Source of the DNA: Chara braunii
Lineage: Eukaryota; Streptophyta; Charophyceae; Charales; Characeae
Assembly: GCA_003427395.1 (NCBI GenBank)
Contig: BFEA01000230.1
Coordinates: 1,809,219 to 1,847,397 of the forward strand
Direction of reading: 5' to 3'
Length of the DNA: 38,179 bases
Below the pieces are notes generated by a model that worked only from the letters and a program-made list of their open reading frames with translations, was not told the DNA's origin and searched no databases. Positions 1 to 9,964 of the stretch are shown in pieces (positions within the stretch are counted from its first letter, which is position 1; each line of letters begins with the position of its first letter). The translations under genes and the position numbers were made by a program.

Positions 1-493
1 AGGCCCTGGGCATTTCAGCATTTGCTGAAATCCGAGACTCGGTGCACTCCAACCAACTGGCGTGCTGCAACTGTATAGACCCCACTTCGTGAAATATTGG
101 CATAGAGGGCTCATGTTGATTTGCTGGCCCGCCTTCACTTAGGGTGGGCACTAGGCTTGCTGGGCCTTAGCCCAGAACATGTACATCATGGCAAGGCCCC
201 TACTTGAGGGCTCAATCCTCACATAAACTTGAAGAACAGCAAAATAAGAACAACTGATATATACAGCTCACTTGGGTCAGGTCTTGGGTTCAGATCCCAG
301 TTGAGCCCAGGACCTTTAGCCTCTATAGCTGCGGCCGCCTGCCGGCCCTTTTCCCTCATCTTTGACGGACAGGCCCCCAAAATGGAGCCATACCCCACCT
401 ATTTGTAAGTTGAAGTGAGCAGCACTGGCTGTATCTTGCTCAACATTGCTTCTCCTTTGGCTATGGTGGAAGCAAAACATCATAATTGCAGAA
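1..493. other. No gene seen; unassigned left edge
   Basis: No reading frame here has recognisable content. Around 234-258 a ~25-base stretch matches 18877-18901, inside an 88-bp tandem repeat, with about two differences, so part of this edge is probably dispersed repeat. Positions 263-298 contain sequences resembling Pol III A and B boxes, but they are too close together for a normal tRNA. Confidence 0.3.
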
Positions 494-533
494 GTCCTTC
501 GGGACATCCATTAAAATTGGAACGATACAGAGA
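494..533 (+). pseudogene. U6 snRNA 5' fragment (pseudogene)
   Basis: The 40 bases match the first ~40 bases of plant U6 snRNA: the 5' hairpin GTCCTTCGGGACATCC, then TTAAAATTGG and AACGATACAGAGA. The match stops after the ACAGAGA box and is replaced by a T-rich run and eight G residues. No plant upstream sequence element or properly placed TATA box is visible. I read it as a truncated dead copy. The processed copy at 27673 shares the same shortened 5' hairpin. Confidence 0.85.
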
Positions 534-851
534 TTTTTTTATTTTTTTTATTTTTTTGGGGGGGGACAAAAGGTCCAATCTATTTGTGGGGAGCAACACG
601 TGCTGAGAACCGGGCTCAGCGTCCGTTTGAAATACAACTTTTTTTTTTCAGAAAACTCATCAGAAAAATTCATGAAAATAAAACTAAGAACCTGTAAGAA
701 GTTTTTAGAAGACCTGCGTATACTACAGACTTTTGACCAACTGCTCCTTGAACTGCTCACTTAGCTGTGCCCTATTCCTATTCTACTAGCTAGCCCCCTC
801 ACTACTAGGACGCGTGGTATCCACCCATCTACTGCAAACTCTCTCCACTGC
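534..851. other. No gene seen; T-run and G-run then low-complexity DNA
   Basis: After a T-rich stretch and a G8 run (534-565) the sequence is AT-rich and then pyrimidine-rich. I see no domain, RNA gene or tandem repeat before the stem-loop array at 852. Confidence 0.3.
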
Positions 852-1254
852 CTTCTTCTTCCAGAGACGAGCCGACCTCCTCCACCACATAGTTGGCCAG
901 ATGAAGGGCAGCAGCGAAAGAGGAGTTCACAGGGTCTCACTACGAGCAGTAGCATGCAGCAGTCTTCTTCATCTCGCGACGAGCCGACCTCCTCCACCAC
1001 ATAGTTCGCGAGATAAAGGTTGTTACCCCAAGAACAGCCGACGCAGAAATCCTCAGAAACCCCACCCTCTTTCCCACAGCCCCCTACTCTTCATCATCTT
1101 CCAACGAGCCGGCCTCCTCCACCACATAGCTCGGAAGATACGAACAGTAGACAAAACAACCTAACCCAAACCCATAGTGATTGAGAGTAGATTTCTTCTA
1201 TTCATCTTCGTTCGACGAGCCGACCTCCTCCACCACATGGTTCGAAGAAGAGGA
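852..1254. repeat. Stem-loop family 1: four copies of a conserved 26-nt core with variable complementary arms
   Basis: Four cores of 26 nt lie at 868-893, 980-1005, 1105-1130 and 1216-1241 and share CGAGCCGACCTCCTCCACC plus CACAT. The flanks are inverted repeats that differ per copy. Copy 2 has ATCTCGCGA (971-979) against TCGCGAGAT (1006-1014), a perfect 9-bp stem. Copy 3 has ATCTTCC (1096-1102) against GGAAGAT (1133-1139). Copy 4 has TCTTCGTTCGA (1205-1215) against TCGAAGAAGA (1242-1251), 10 bp with one bulged G. Copy 1 arms are degenerate. Cores start 111-125 bp apart and the DNA between them is mostly unrelated. The function is unknown. It could be a structured RNA or DNA element, or a short mobile core inserted inside palindromes. 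Confidence 0.85.
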
Positions 1255-1424
1255 ATAGAGGTAGTCCACTCACAAAAAGGTACTGATAGGTAAGGAAATT
1301 TGGAAAACCTAGAATACCACCCACCATCCAGCTCCTTCCCACATCGCAGAGGGAAGATTAATGCCCAGGCCTTCAGTCCTCGTACCAGAACGTGCAAGGT
1401 CTCATACCCCCCTACACTAGAGTA

Positions 1425-1680
1425 ACAGGGCAACACCAACTGCCCCAGTACCGACCGAGCTTGTTCCAACGGACAGGAAGTGTCTTCCTCCCTCGACAAC
1501 TTCCTTAACTGCACAGCCCCCCAAGGTCACAGGGTCACTGCCCCGGCTTCAGCTACGTTGAGCAAGGCAGTTATGCCTTCCTCTCTCGGCAAGTTCCAAT
1601 AGTCTCAAGCCCTTTGGTTACAGAGCGTGAACTCACTGCTCCAGCACCGACTATTGTCACCCCACCCCGCCCTTCTAAAG
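1425..1680. repeat. Degenerate ~95-100 bp tandem repeat, about 2.5 units
   Basis: Units start near 1425, 1528 and 1621. Shared landmarks are ACTGCCCCRG or ACTGCTCCAG, then CTTCCTCYCTCGRCAA followed by TTCC, and a CACAG or ACAGAG boundary. The third unit is partial. No coding potential is recognised. Confidence 0.5.
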
Positions 1681-2914
1681 ACCTACCAGCCTAGACATCA
1701 ATCCACCTCTGCACCGTGCACCACCCTACTAAAACCAACCTCCCCCTACTCACCGAATGACCTTTTGAAGATTCAAAGAATTTTCGAAAAACTCAGGACA
1801 TACCAGAACCAGGCATACTTTGCAGCACAGACAAAAAATAAATAAAAATAAAGATTACAAACGTGAATTTTCTAAAATAAAAAATTATTGGAGATTTGAA
1901 AATTAGAAACGATTAGGAGGCCCATTCGAACCCCACATATGAAACTTAAACTTTGAGGCCAAAATTAAAAGTCTATCTGAGATTTCCAGAACAGGACTCA
2001 CGATTCTATAAAATCAGAAATTTCGTAGGAAACTACTTCGAGAAGATCCTTCAGAGACAGAGTTAGGATGAAATTTGAGATACCAATTAGAAAATCCGTC
2101 TAACGCATCTTGTAATTGAGATGAAATTGAGAAACCAAATCGAAGACAGCTTGAGAATCTCAAGTCAAGACATATTCTAGGTTACGTAACAGGTGTCAAA
2201 ACAGAGTAACACTATTGAAGAATCGTCAAGGTCAAACTGACGAGGAAAAAAACTACTCACCTTTGACATCCCTAAATACACCCCCTCTCTCTCCAAACCT
2301 CACCTCCTCGCTTCATCGGCACTCAAGCAACTCGGCCACCTGTGATTGACAAGCATTCAACCAACCTAATTGACCGAACAATGATGATAGGACCGCAGCT
2401 AGGCTTACCGTTGCAGCATACCAAACTACGTCGCGAGACTAAACCGCTGAACCTGCCAGCCGCCCCTCGCAGGTAGCCCGAAGAGATGAGGGGGTATCCT
2501 CGTTGTGGACGTCACCCACCTGTAGGTCTCCCACAATCCTCCTCCCCCCTTCTTCCGTGTAACCTTCTCCCTCCGGCCCGTAAAACCCTACTAACCTCCC
2601 CTTTCTCCCTCCCACAGTATTCCTCCTCTCCACCAAAACCTTGACCCATGTGAAATGCACCACCCAGCAGCGTCCAGACACGCTCCTCCATATCCCGTTC
2701 TCCCACCTCCTCCGCTTGTCATCTTGCCAGCGCAGCGCTGTCGGGCGCATCGGTCCGGCACCGCACGGGGCAGCGCGGGACCCACCCGGCCGCGTCACGC
2801 AGGAGTTGGTTTCAATTCCTTCATCGCGAATATACATGGAGTTTCCGCAAGCCGCTCCAGCCGAGTGCGCCAGCCATACCTCTCGCGAGCCCCTACGACA
2901 GGATAGGGCCTACG
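1681..2914. other. No gene seen; AT-rich then GC-rich DNA
   Basis: 1800-2280 is A-rich. 2290-2914 is GC-rich and yields overlapping frames on both strands, none of which resembles a known protein. No tandem structure is obvious. Confidence 0.3.
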
Positions 2915-2991
2915 CGAGGCACGACTTACCTCCACCTTACGGGAGTTGTCACCTCCCTTCGATGGGCGTATCCCCGCTGAGCTACCAGTCC
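2915..2991 (-). mobile_element. Possible tRNA-derived (SINE-like) sequence
   Basis: On the minus strand GGACTGGTAGCTCAGCGG (2973-2990) fits a tRNA 5' end with an A box. About 20-30 bases further lies GGGAG-7 nt-CTCCC (2941-2957), the geometry of a T-arm, although the loop lacks the usual TTCRA. A degraded tRNA-derived SINE head is the best reading. It is not a functional tRNA. Confidence 0.25.
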
Positions 2992-2999
2992 ATAGTACG

Positions 3000-3468
3000 A
3001 AAGCTGATCAGTTCCAATCACAGAGGTGGACCAGCCGAGGGTGTTTGTCGTTCGCTATAGCATAGGGGGTATGCGCGGTAATACGCCTCCGTCGGACCCG
3101 TACGCGAACCGACATTTTGGGGGGCTGATGTCCCAAGCTTGGCTCGTCGTCGGTCGATTAGGACGCATCCCACACACCACGCGCACACCACTTTACGAAT
3201 CACAAAAATAACACACACACACACACACACATACGAAACGACACAACACAAACAACGCGACAACACTCCTAGCCCATCGGTAGCCAACCCATAACTCTCC
3301 GATGCGGAAATCGGATAGGCGTCGCGCTCGAGACTTAGTATAAAACCGCGCGACGCAGGGCTAACTCATATCGACCCGCAATGCAAGCGCACGCAGGCAG
3401 TCGCAATGATAGCGTACCATGTAGTACCCATACTCATGCAGTCCTCGTTAATCTCGAGGGTCGCATTC
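3000..3468. other. No gene seen; contains an (AC)n microsatellite
   Basis: A perfect (AC)n tract occupies 3211-3231. The rest is GC-rich unique-looking sequence without a supported gene. Confidence 0.35.
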
Positions 3469-3703
3469 GACACTCAAGTGTCGGCTGACACTCGCCTTGA
3501 GGGTTAATCTCTCGACGCTGGACAACCGCCATGCGCGGTTGAATACGACACACCCTCTTCTGCACTCTGTGCAGAGTGGGTGGTACACAGGTCCATACTT
3601 ATGGTGGCAGTCGTTTCTTACTGCCCTGGAGATAAGCCCCACTCCAGGCCTGGACAGAAGTCAAGGGGTTTGACTTTGACGGCTGCCACGGACTACAACG
3701 TCC
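3469..3703. repeat. Chain of short perfect hairpins
   Basis: At least seven perfect inverted repeats follow one another: AGTGTC-ggct-GACACT (3477-3492), overlapping GACACT-ca-AGTGTC (3469-3482); CAACCGC/GCGGTTG (3523-3541); CACTCTG-tg-CAGAGTG (3563-3578); GGCAGT/ACTGCC (3606-3625); CCTGGAG/CTCCAGG (3625-3648); the palindrome TCCAGGCCTGGA (3643-3654); AAGTCAA-ggggt-TTGACTT (3658-3676). Some overlap and would be mutually exclusive. No protein or known RNA family is recognised. Confidence 0.6.
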
Positions 3704-4464
3704 AACTATAAAAATTAACAAGCAAAATCATCCAATAAATAAATAAACAACCCACCACTTATATATCAAATCATATATCGAGATAACAACAAAAGAAGGG
3801 GAAACATAGACCCATCGGGTATGCAGATCGTGCGACGCATGGTTGTCATTCTCACTGCCTCCAATGTATGGTTCATATACCAAGCTGCAAAAATACTAAC
3901 CTGCATAAAACATAGACACACACAATAACCACATTGCCATACACCAATGTGGTCAACTTTACTGTTCCCTGTAACTCACACCACGCCTCACACTCAAGCC
4001 CCAGTCATAGTTAAAATCTCCATAAATCTCACAAGTTCTTTATAATTGCCATTTAAAAGAAGTCCGATTAAAACTCTCAAAGAAACATATCAAAGCTCAG
4101 GGCTAAGGCAGTCAAGTTAAGGTACAGGTATAAGCAAAGTTGTGTCACGAGCCGACAAGTCGGCGATCAACCAACCGCCCTGTTGTCAGTGATAACAGAA
4201 AATGACCCTCGTAGGATCAAGCTGAAACTAGTCCAAATCCTGAGACAAACGATCAAAAGGACCTGTAACACAAGACAGGTCAACGCTCCAGGCTAAAACC
4301 ATAAGCCCCTGGAGAATAATCCCCATACCACAATCTCTCTCAGAGCCTCTCCTAATTAATTATGTCTAAGTCTACCTCTAAGCCAGCGCCCAAAGAAAGG
4401 TAGACTCATGGCATAATCCCCCCAATCCAGGGTGGATCGCCAGAATCGCCACCTATCACAATAT
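3704..4464. other. No gene seen
   Basis: AT-rich, low-complexity DNA with small imperfect repeats. Nothing here resembles a coding region or known RNA. Confidence 0.3.
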
Positions 4465-5030
4465 AGTCTAACTCCTCTAAACTAAGAAAATTTCGACAGC
4501 GCTTCCCGTAGGAAAAGTGTCTTTCCATAATTTATATAAGCTCAAATATGAAAAGATAGAAAAAAAAATCAACTCTGGAAAGTCAAATTTTGTCTAACCC
4601 CCTGAATTAGTAGAAATTTGGGCAGCACTCCCTTTAGAAAGGGAGACCTCACAGATTTACACTAAATCAGATATGAACTCAAAAGACAACTCGAGTTCAA
4701 CTTAGACAAGATTTAACTAACTCCTTAGTTTTGCAGAAATTTCGACAGCACTCCCTTTAGAAAAGTGTTATTCCAAAATTTATACAAGGCTAAGTTTAGA
4801 ATTTGAGAATAACTTCGACTTCTTAAAGTCCAATTTTGTCTAACTCCCTGAATTAGCAAAAATTTGGGCAGCACTCCCTTTAGAAAAGGAGACTTTCCAA
4901 TTTTTTACTAAGTCAGATATAAGGAAAAGATAAGTTGAACTTTGACAAGTCAAAAGTTGACTAACTCCTTGAATTTGTAGAAATTTCGGCAGCGCTTCCC
5001 GTAGGGAAAGTAGCTTGCCAAGATTTATAC
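4465..5030. repeat. ~123-bp satellite, five units in alternating A/B order
   Basis: The anchor AATTTYGRCAGC or AATTTGGGCAGC recurs with its TT(C/G) at 4492, 4618, 4741, 4864 and 4985 (spacings 126, 123, 123, 121). Units 1, 3 and 5 carry TTCGACAGC or TTCGGCAGC and a TTATAYAA-type downstream block. Units 2 and 4 carry TTGGGCAGC followed by a GGAGAC and AGTCAGATAT or AATCAGATAT block. The array is therefore about 2.5 copies of a ~246-bp dimer. Most units have a hairpin after the anchor, for example CTCCCTTT-ag-AAAGGGAG in unit 2. The anchor word recurs near the gypsy 5' end at 26300 and 26480. Confidence 0.85.
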
Positions 5031-5321
5031 AAAGCCAAGTACAAAAAATGATCCCAGAAAATGCAAGAATTGACCTAAGTAAAAAGAAGTCACTACAGAA
5101 AATGCAAGAATTGAAACTAACTCCTATCGCTCTAGCATGAGGCGAGCAACTAAAGCAATTACCTATCCAACTGAAACTCAGACCAAGTAGTAACCTCACT
5201 CAGCCACATGCAGGCCAAACCACAAAGGTAAGTACTCTCACCCTCCCAAGTTCATCTAGACCGACAATAGTTAATAATCTTTCAGGAACTTAACCCCTTA
5301 TACCCTGCTTATATAAGGCAT
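5031..5321. other. No gene seen; contains a 19-bp direct repeat
   Basis: CAGAAAATGCAAGAATTGA occurs near 5054 and again near 5096. Otherwise the stretch is unassigned. Confidence 0.35.
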
Positions 5322-6108
5322 AAGGTCAGGCCACCCAAACTTATGGAATGAGCCTAACTTGCCAAAGAGTATACACAAACAGATGGCACAACTACTTCTC
5401 TCTTCTTTGGGCATATGACTAGACCATTCTAGTCACCCTGAACTGTTTAAAATATCCAAGTTATATATATTTGTCTTCCCTTTGTCTTTTAAGGCTGCAT
5501 ATGACTGAACTAACTTAAGTCCAGTCTGCCCCAGCTTACTATCAATTTTATTCTTAATTATACTCTCTTTAAGTTGTGATAGGCTATAGTCAGACCACCT
5601 AAACTTATAGAATAGTCTGATTAGTTCGTTCTTAAATAGAATTATAATAAAGTATAGCCAAGTTGTAACCATCGGGTTCCAGCATGTGCGAGGCTTTGAG
5701 TCAGACCACCTGAACTTACAAAACAGTCTGGCTCTCTGCCTGGTTAATTTCTTTCTGATCCATTCTGTGCGTGGCATTGGGCTAGATCACCTGAACTTAC
5801 AGAACATTTTGCCCTCTGTCAAGTTTATTTCTCAGAATAAAAGCAGGAAGAGCCTAAGCCACCTAAACTTATAGAACGGCTTAGACCTCCTCGTTCATAA
5901 CCAAATAAACAGAGGAAAACCCAAAATAAACAAGGCGGCCAAGGCACCTGAACTTACAGAACGCACTTGGTCCCTGAAAAGTCATCCACAAGCAGCCCTT
6001 GCAGGTCAGAGCAACCACACCGCCTAAACTTATAGAACGGTCTGATTCTCCGAGTAGTCCAAAATAAACATGGCACTGGGTCTCCCCAAACTTATGGGGA
6101 CTTCCCAG
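5322..6108. repeat. Stem-loop family 2: eight copies of a ~19-nt core with variable complementary arms
   Basis: The core CACCTRAACTTAYAGAAC recurs at 5332, 5596, 5707, 5788, 5860, 5945, 6021 and, diverged, 6083. Flanks are inverted repeats whose sequence changes per copy: AGGC/GCCT at 5332; TCAGAC/GTCTGA at 5596; GAGTCAGAC/GTCTGGCTC at 5707 (one G-T wobble); GGGC/GCCC at 5788; CTAAGCC/GGCTTAG at 5860; GGCCAAG/CTTGGTC at 5945 (one wobble); CTGGG/CCCAG plus TCCCC/GGGGA at 6083. The arms at 6021 are degenerate. Spacing is irregular (62-264 bp), so this is not a simple tandem repeat. The function is unknown, and the same architecture as family 1 with an unrelated core is the notable point. Confidence 0.85.
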
Positions 6109-7740
6109 CCTTAATGACCCAGTCAACCCTCATGCAGTTCAGCCCTCCATCCTGCCTTTCCCAGATGCAATTCCTTTTAACAATCTGACTTCATACAATC
6201 AATAAAGTTGAAACTGAGATTGGACACATTCCTTTACTTAATCTGGGTTTGTGTCCTGAAAGTCAAACAAAAGTCAAAGTAGGGCTGCATACCATATACT
6301 CAGCCAGAGATGCGATGGGAAATACAGATAGGGGTTATAACTGGGTTTATAGAGGGAGTCAGGGAATTACCGCTCAGTTCCCTGCCTCCAGGACTCCTCC
6401 TGAGTCCCGGCAGAGCTCCCGCAATCGGAGGGGCGAACCTCCCACAGAGGCCTTGGCGCGGATTACAGGTTGCAATCCTGCCTGCCGCCTTCCTCTCAGA
6501 ACCAACAGACCAGACTTGAAAGAAGGGAAGAAAGAGCAGGTTTGAGACTCTCCGATACAAGGAGGGTGCTCTCAGACTCGCGCGAGAGGGCCTTGAAACC
6601 TTGACTCGCCTGAGGTCCCCGCAATGGCAGCCAAGTGACAACCGCTTGATCGACCTTCTGGAGTCAAACTGTCGAAGCCAACCCCCTGGCGACCTCCCAA
6701 ATCACAGCACCACCCCCTTCGCAACTACTACCCCTCCCTTGCAGTCCGACCACTCTTCCCTATACCACACCTTCGCTCCCCATGGTGAAGCTGCAATCAC
6801 ACGACTCTTAGACAGCCGCCGTCCCCACGGTATCACCAGCAGCAGCAACGGCGATCAGGCTCATCTGCAGCGGCCCTCACCAACAGATCGCCTTCGCAGC
6901 GATGGTCCACCACTTAGTACCAGTCATATCCTGTCGCAGCAACCGCAGCTTAGTGCTCGGGCCTCTTCCTCACTTCCCCTTCCGGTCACTAGACCTCACA
7001 GCAGCGCAGCACTCACATGGCCGCTGGCACAAGAGCAACACCATCCGCAACCATAGTGAACGGCTTTAGCGAGCTATGCACCACCCATAGAATCAAGAAA
7101 GGGCTCTCAATCTGTCAATCCTTGCTCGTTAACGGAATTAGCCAGACAAATCACTCCACCAACTAAGAACGGCCATGCACCACCACCCATACTTACCCCA
7201 CTCACACACAAGGGCCAACTGCCCGGGGTTCACGGGCGCCTTCACAGTGATTACTAAACAACGTGTGAACCGGCACCCTCCTGCACAGAAGCGAAGTGTC
7301 GTAACCACTACAATCTCAGCGAGCGGTATGGGGACGGGAGATGCAGAATGCACAGCACCATATGATGTGACCATATTCAACTGCAAACACCTCGTAGGCA
7401 GCGTGCGGTGGGGCCGGTAGCACAGTATGGTGACTACGGCAATCAGTAGGATAACCGACGACTCGCTGAGGGATATGCAGAGACGAATATCAGGTTTCGC
7501 TATTACTCGCCTGTCTCCACCATCGATCATGTAGAAAGGATGACGAACCCCCCGCACCACCCAGCTGACCGGATCCAGATTGCCGCCAGTCGACCGACTC
7601 GTCTCCCTCTCTCTCTCTCGTGCGCAGTACCGCCGGCCTCCCACTACTCCGGCCAACAAGCAGGCAGAGCCCCAGCTGACAGGTAAGTCCTGACCACCCG
7701 TACAGACGGACTCACGCTACTCCTTCGGATAGCCTCTGAG
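6109..7740. other. No supported gene; Ser/Pro-rich open frames of doubtful meaning
   Basis: A 151-codon + frame (6601-7056) is Ser/Pro/His-rich and a 173-codon - frame (7138-7659) has short hydrophobic runs. Neither shows a domain I recognise or a codon pattern that convinces me. Small perfect hairpins occur here too, for example GGACTC-5 nt-GAGTCC near 6395. Confidence 0.3.
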
Positions 7741-7750
7741 GCATGACTGC

Positions 7751-7775
7751 ACCTGGCCATTGGCATTGGCCAGGT
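7751..7775. repeat. Perfect 9-bp hairpin
   Basis: ACCTGGCCA (7751-7759) pairs exactly with TGGCCAGGT (7767-7775) across a 7-nt loop. It is isolated and its role is unknown. Confidence 0.6.
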
Positions 7776-8040
7776 TCACTTGAACTTCGACAGGAAGCAA
7801 CATGCAATTCGGGGCGCAATGACGGACAGGATCGGGACAGGAATCACGATCGAGCGTGGGGGGGGGTGAACCCCACAATCTCAATAAGCAGCGGCGTCCG
7901 CCTTTCGCAAGGTAGGTGAGAGTCTGAATGAATCTTCCGTTAGAACGCAGAAGCATACATTATCCTTCTAGTCATCCCCTTTTTCCTCCTTGCTCCCTCA
8001 CTCCCGACTCACTCGGCGCACCACATTCTTTCCACTACGC
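7776..8040. other. No gene seen
   Basis: GC-rich sequence passing into pyrimidine-rich DNA, including a G-run at 7857-7866. No feature is supported. Confidence 0.3.
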
Positions 8041-8480
8041 CTATTCTACTACCCTTTTTCTAAAACTAACCTCATAGCCTAAGCCGCAGATACAAAAACC
8101 ATCGCCCCGTATTTTATCCCGCTCGATTTCACTGAGAATCGAGTAAAAATTCGCTTTTCGCATTTCTGCCATATCTACTTTTCGATACCTCAGCGCACTC
8201 TCTTTTCTACTAACCTCTCAATCTACTAACCCTTCGTCTAATCTAACACCACCAACGGGATCGCCCGGGGCAAAAACCCCTACCTCGAATCCTTTCCCGC
8301 TCGATTTCGTCTAGAATCGAGCGGTAACTCATTTTCCACTCCCCGACATCTCCCTCCCGCCATAGCTCCGTGCAAGCCTTTTCTTACTAACCCCCTTCCT
8401 ACACTAACTCTCCTCTAAAACTGACTTCACCATGGGGTTCGCCCCGGCAGAAAACCCCCGACTCACCTCTCTCCCTACCG
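8041..8480. repeat. ~175-bp degenerate tandem repeat containing a hairpin
   Basis: A CTACTAACCCTT-like block recurs at about 8046, 8223 and 8385, and a CCCGCTCGATTTC block recurs near 8118 and 8297. The latter forms CTCGATT/AATCGAG (8122-8143) in one unit and CGCTCGATT/AATCGAGCG (8298-8323) in the next, with 8-nt loops of different sequence. The third unit is degraded. Confidence 0.6.
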
Positions 8481-8552
8481 AAAACCACTCCCCCCATCAC
8501 ACACACTCGAGCTTCCACCCCGCCATCACCATCTCTCCCCGTCTCAACCTGT

Positions 8553-8589
8553 GAATGAATCCGGACGCAGATAGCGTCCGGGTGCATTC
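8553..8589. repeat. 16-bp hairpin with two mismatches
   Basis: CCGGACGC (8561-8568) pairs perfectly with GCGTCCGG (8574-8581) around an AGATA loop. The pairing extends outward to GAATGAAT/GTGCATTC with two mismatches. Confidence 0.7.
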
Positions 8590-9222
8590 CCCTCTGCAGC
8601 CCTTCATCCCAGTCACCCCGCTGCCTACCTCGCTGCTCCGCTCCAGCGCCCGCTGCCCTTTCGCTCCCGGCCTCACTTCGCACAAACGGGCGTCCAAACC
8701 CGTTCTTCCTTCGTTCGCTACCACTTCACTCGCTTCGCATGCACCCGGCGTGAAACCCGTCCGGGTTCAGCCGCTCCCTTTTTTCACTCGCTGCACCTTG
8801 CCTTGCTACCCGACTCGCGCACCCATCACTGTTCTTCCTTCGTCTTCGTCATGCTCTCCCCCGCCGCGTCTGGCTCCGACAAGGAGTGATGACTGAAAAA
8901 TGTCGTCATATAAAAAAAAAGGGGACGCGCGGGCTCCTCGTACTTATACGGGCGGCCCCTCCCGCACGGGCTATATCAATCCTCTCTGTATCGTTCCAAT
9001 ACTATCGGATGTCCCAGAGGACTCTCCTGCGGCAGTACCCCGCGGCTACCCGGTGCTGCCCCGCTGAGCTCTCCACCCCCCCCCAACCGCCGGTCTTCGC
9101 AGCTCATGGCCCGCGGGCAAGCTCAGTGCCCGCGGCTCTTCTAAGTCGCTGGTCCCCGCCAAGTAGTATAAGGCGGAGGCCGCCGATGGTCATAGGGGGA
9201 GAGGGCCAGAGGTGAGGCCAGG
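8590..9222. other. No gene seen; GC-rich
   Basis: Several frames are open on both strands because the DNA is GC-rich. None resembles a known protein. Further short inverted repeats (AACGGG/CCCGTT near 8685) occur. Confidence 0.3.
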
Positions 9223-9326
9223 CGACTGGCCCATCGAAGAGCTCGGCCGTGATGCTACCGGCTGAACCCTGGCCGATCGAAAGAGCTTGGCCCTATACTA
9301 CTGGCTAGCCCCTGGCCGGTACACCC
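9223..9326. repeat. Two-unit tandem repeat, ~50 bp
   Basis: Units 9223-9271 and 9272-9326 share ATCGAA, GAGCTYGGCC or AGCTTGGCC, CTACYGGCT and CCCTGGCC in the same order. No function is evident. Confidence 0.55.
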
Positions 9327-9964
9327 CCGCTACAACAAATACCGCCCCCGCTGGTGGGTGCAGGCCCTGCACGTTTTCTTGTTGGAGGCTCGAGCACGGA
9401 TGTGGCTGCTACGGGATTCCCCGTAATACCCAAAATGGGACAGCTGCGACGCGGTCACGAAAACAGTTTGTAGTCGTGCTTCAGGCAACCCACGAATACA
9501 ACACCCCCACACGCGATCTCACTGGACCCGAAACGTAGGTCATACACATCCCGCATTACCGGCCCTTTTGCCTCAGGTACGATTACAATCCCAAACTTTG
9601 ACAGTGTCGCGCTCTCTCCGCAACGGCGTGGTAAGGACTTCCGTCGGCTTATCGCACCCACGGAACCTTCAAACGGGACCCGCACTCCGGGCCTCGACTG
9701 CCACGACGGCATTACGTCTGGTGCCTTGTCCCAGCCAACGGCACGCCGGAGCATACCAAAAATTAATTCAACCATTAAAAAAATACAAGGAGACGTCGAG
9801 CGTCCCGCTGGCCTGGGACGCCGCGCACGCCTAGACAGCGCACAGTTGCGCCTCACCGTCAATACCCCGTGCGCACCGTTCACCCAGGCGAAGGCCTAAC
9901 CTTCCTCCCATGCGCGCACGGTCGGGCGAACGAGGCCGCATTAGTGTGACTTGCAGAAAACACG
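9327..9964. other. No supported gene
   Basis: Overlapping open frames exist on both strands, the longest being 142 codons on the - strand (9455-9883). No motif or domain is recognisable. Confidence 0.3.

Noticed and set aside
241-310. tRNA gene on the + strand
   Set aside because: A-box-like and B-box-like words are only about 12 nt apart and no acceptor stem forms.
852-1254. CRISPR-like array (repeats with unique spacers)
   Set aside because: The window is eukaryotic, only four repeats occur, spacers are too long (~85-99 bp), and each repeat extends into variable complementary arms. No cas genes are present.
7138-7659. 173-codon minus-strand protein gene
   Set aside because: No recognised domain, no homologous copy in the window, and the region is rich in open frames by composition.
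9455-9883. 142-codon minus-strand protein gene
   Set aside because: No recognisable motif; an overlapping frame on the other strand is similarly open.
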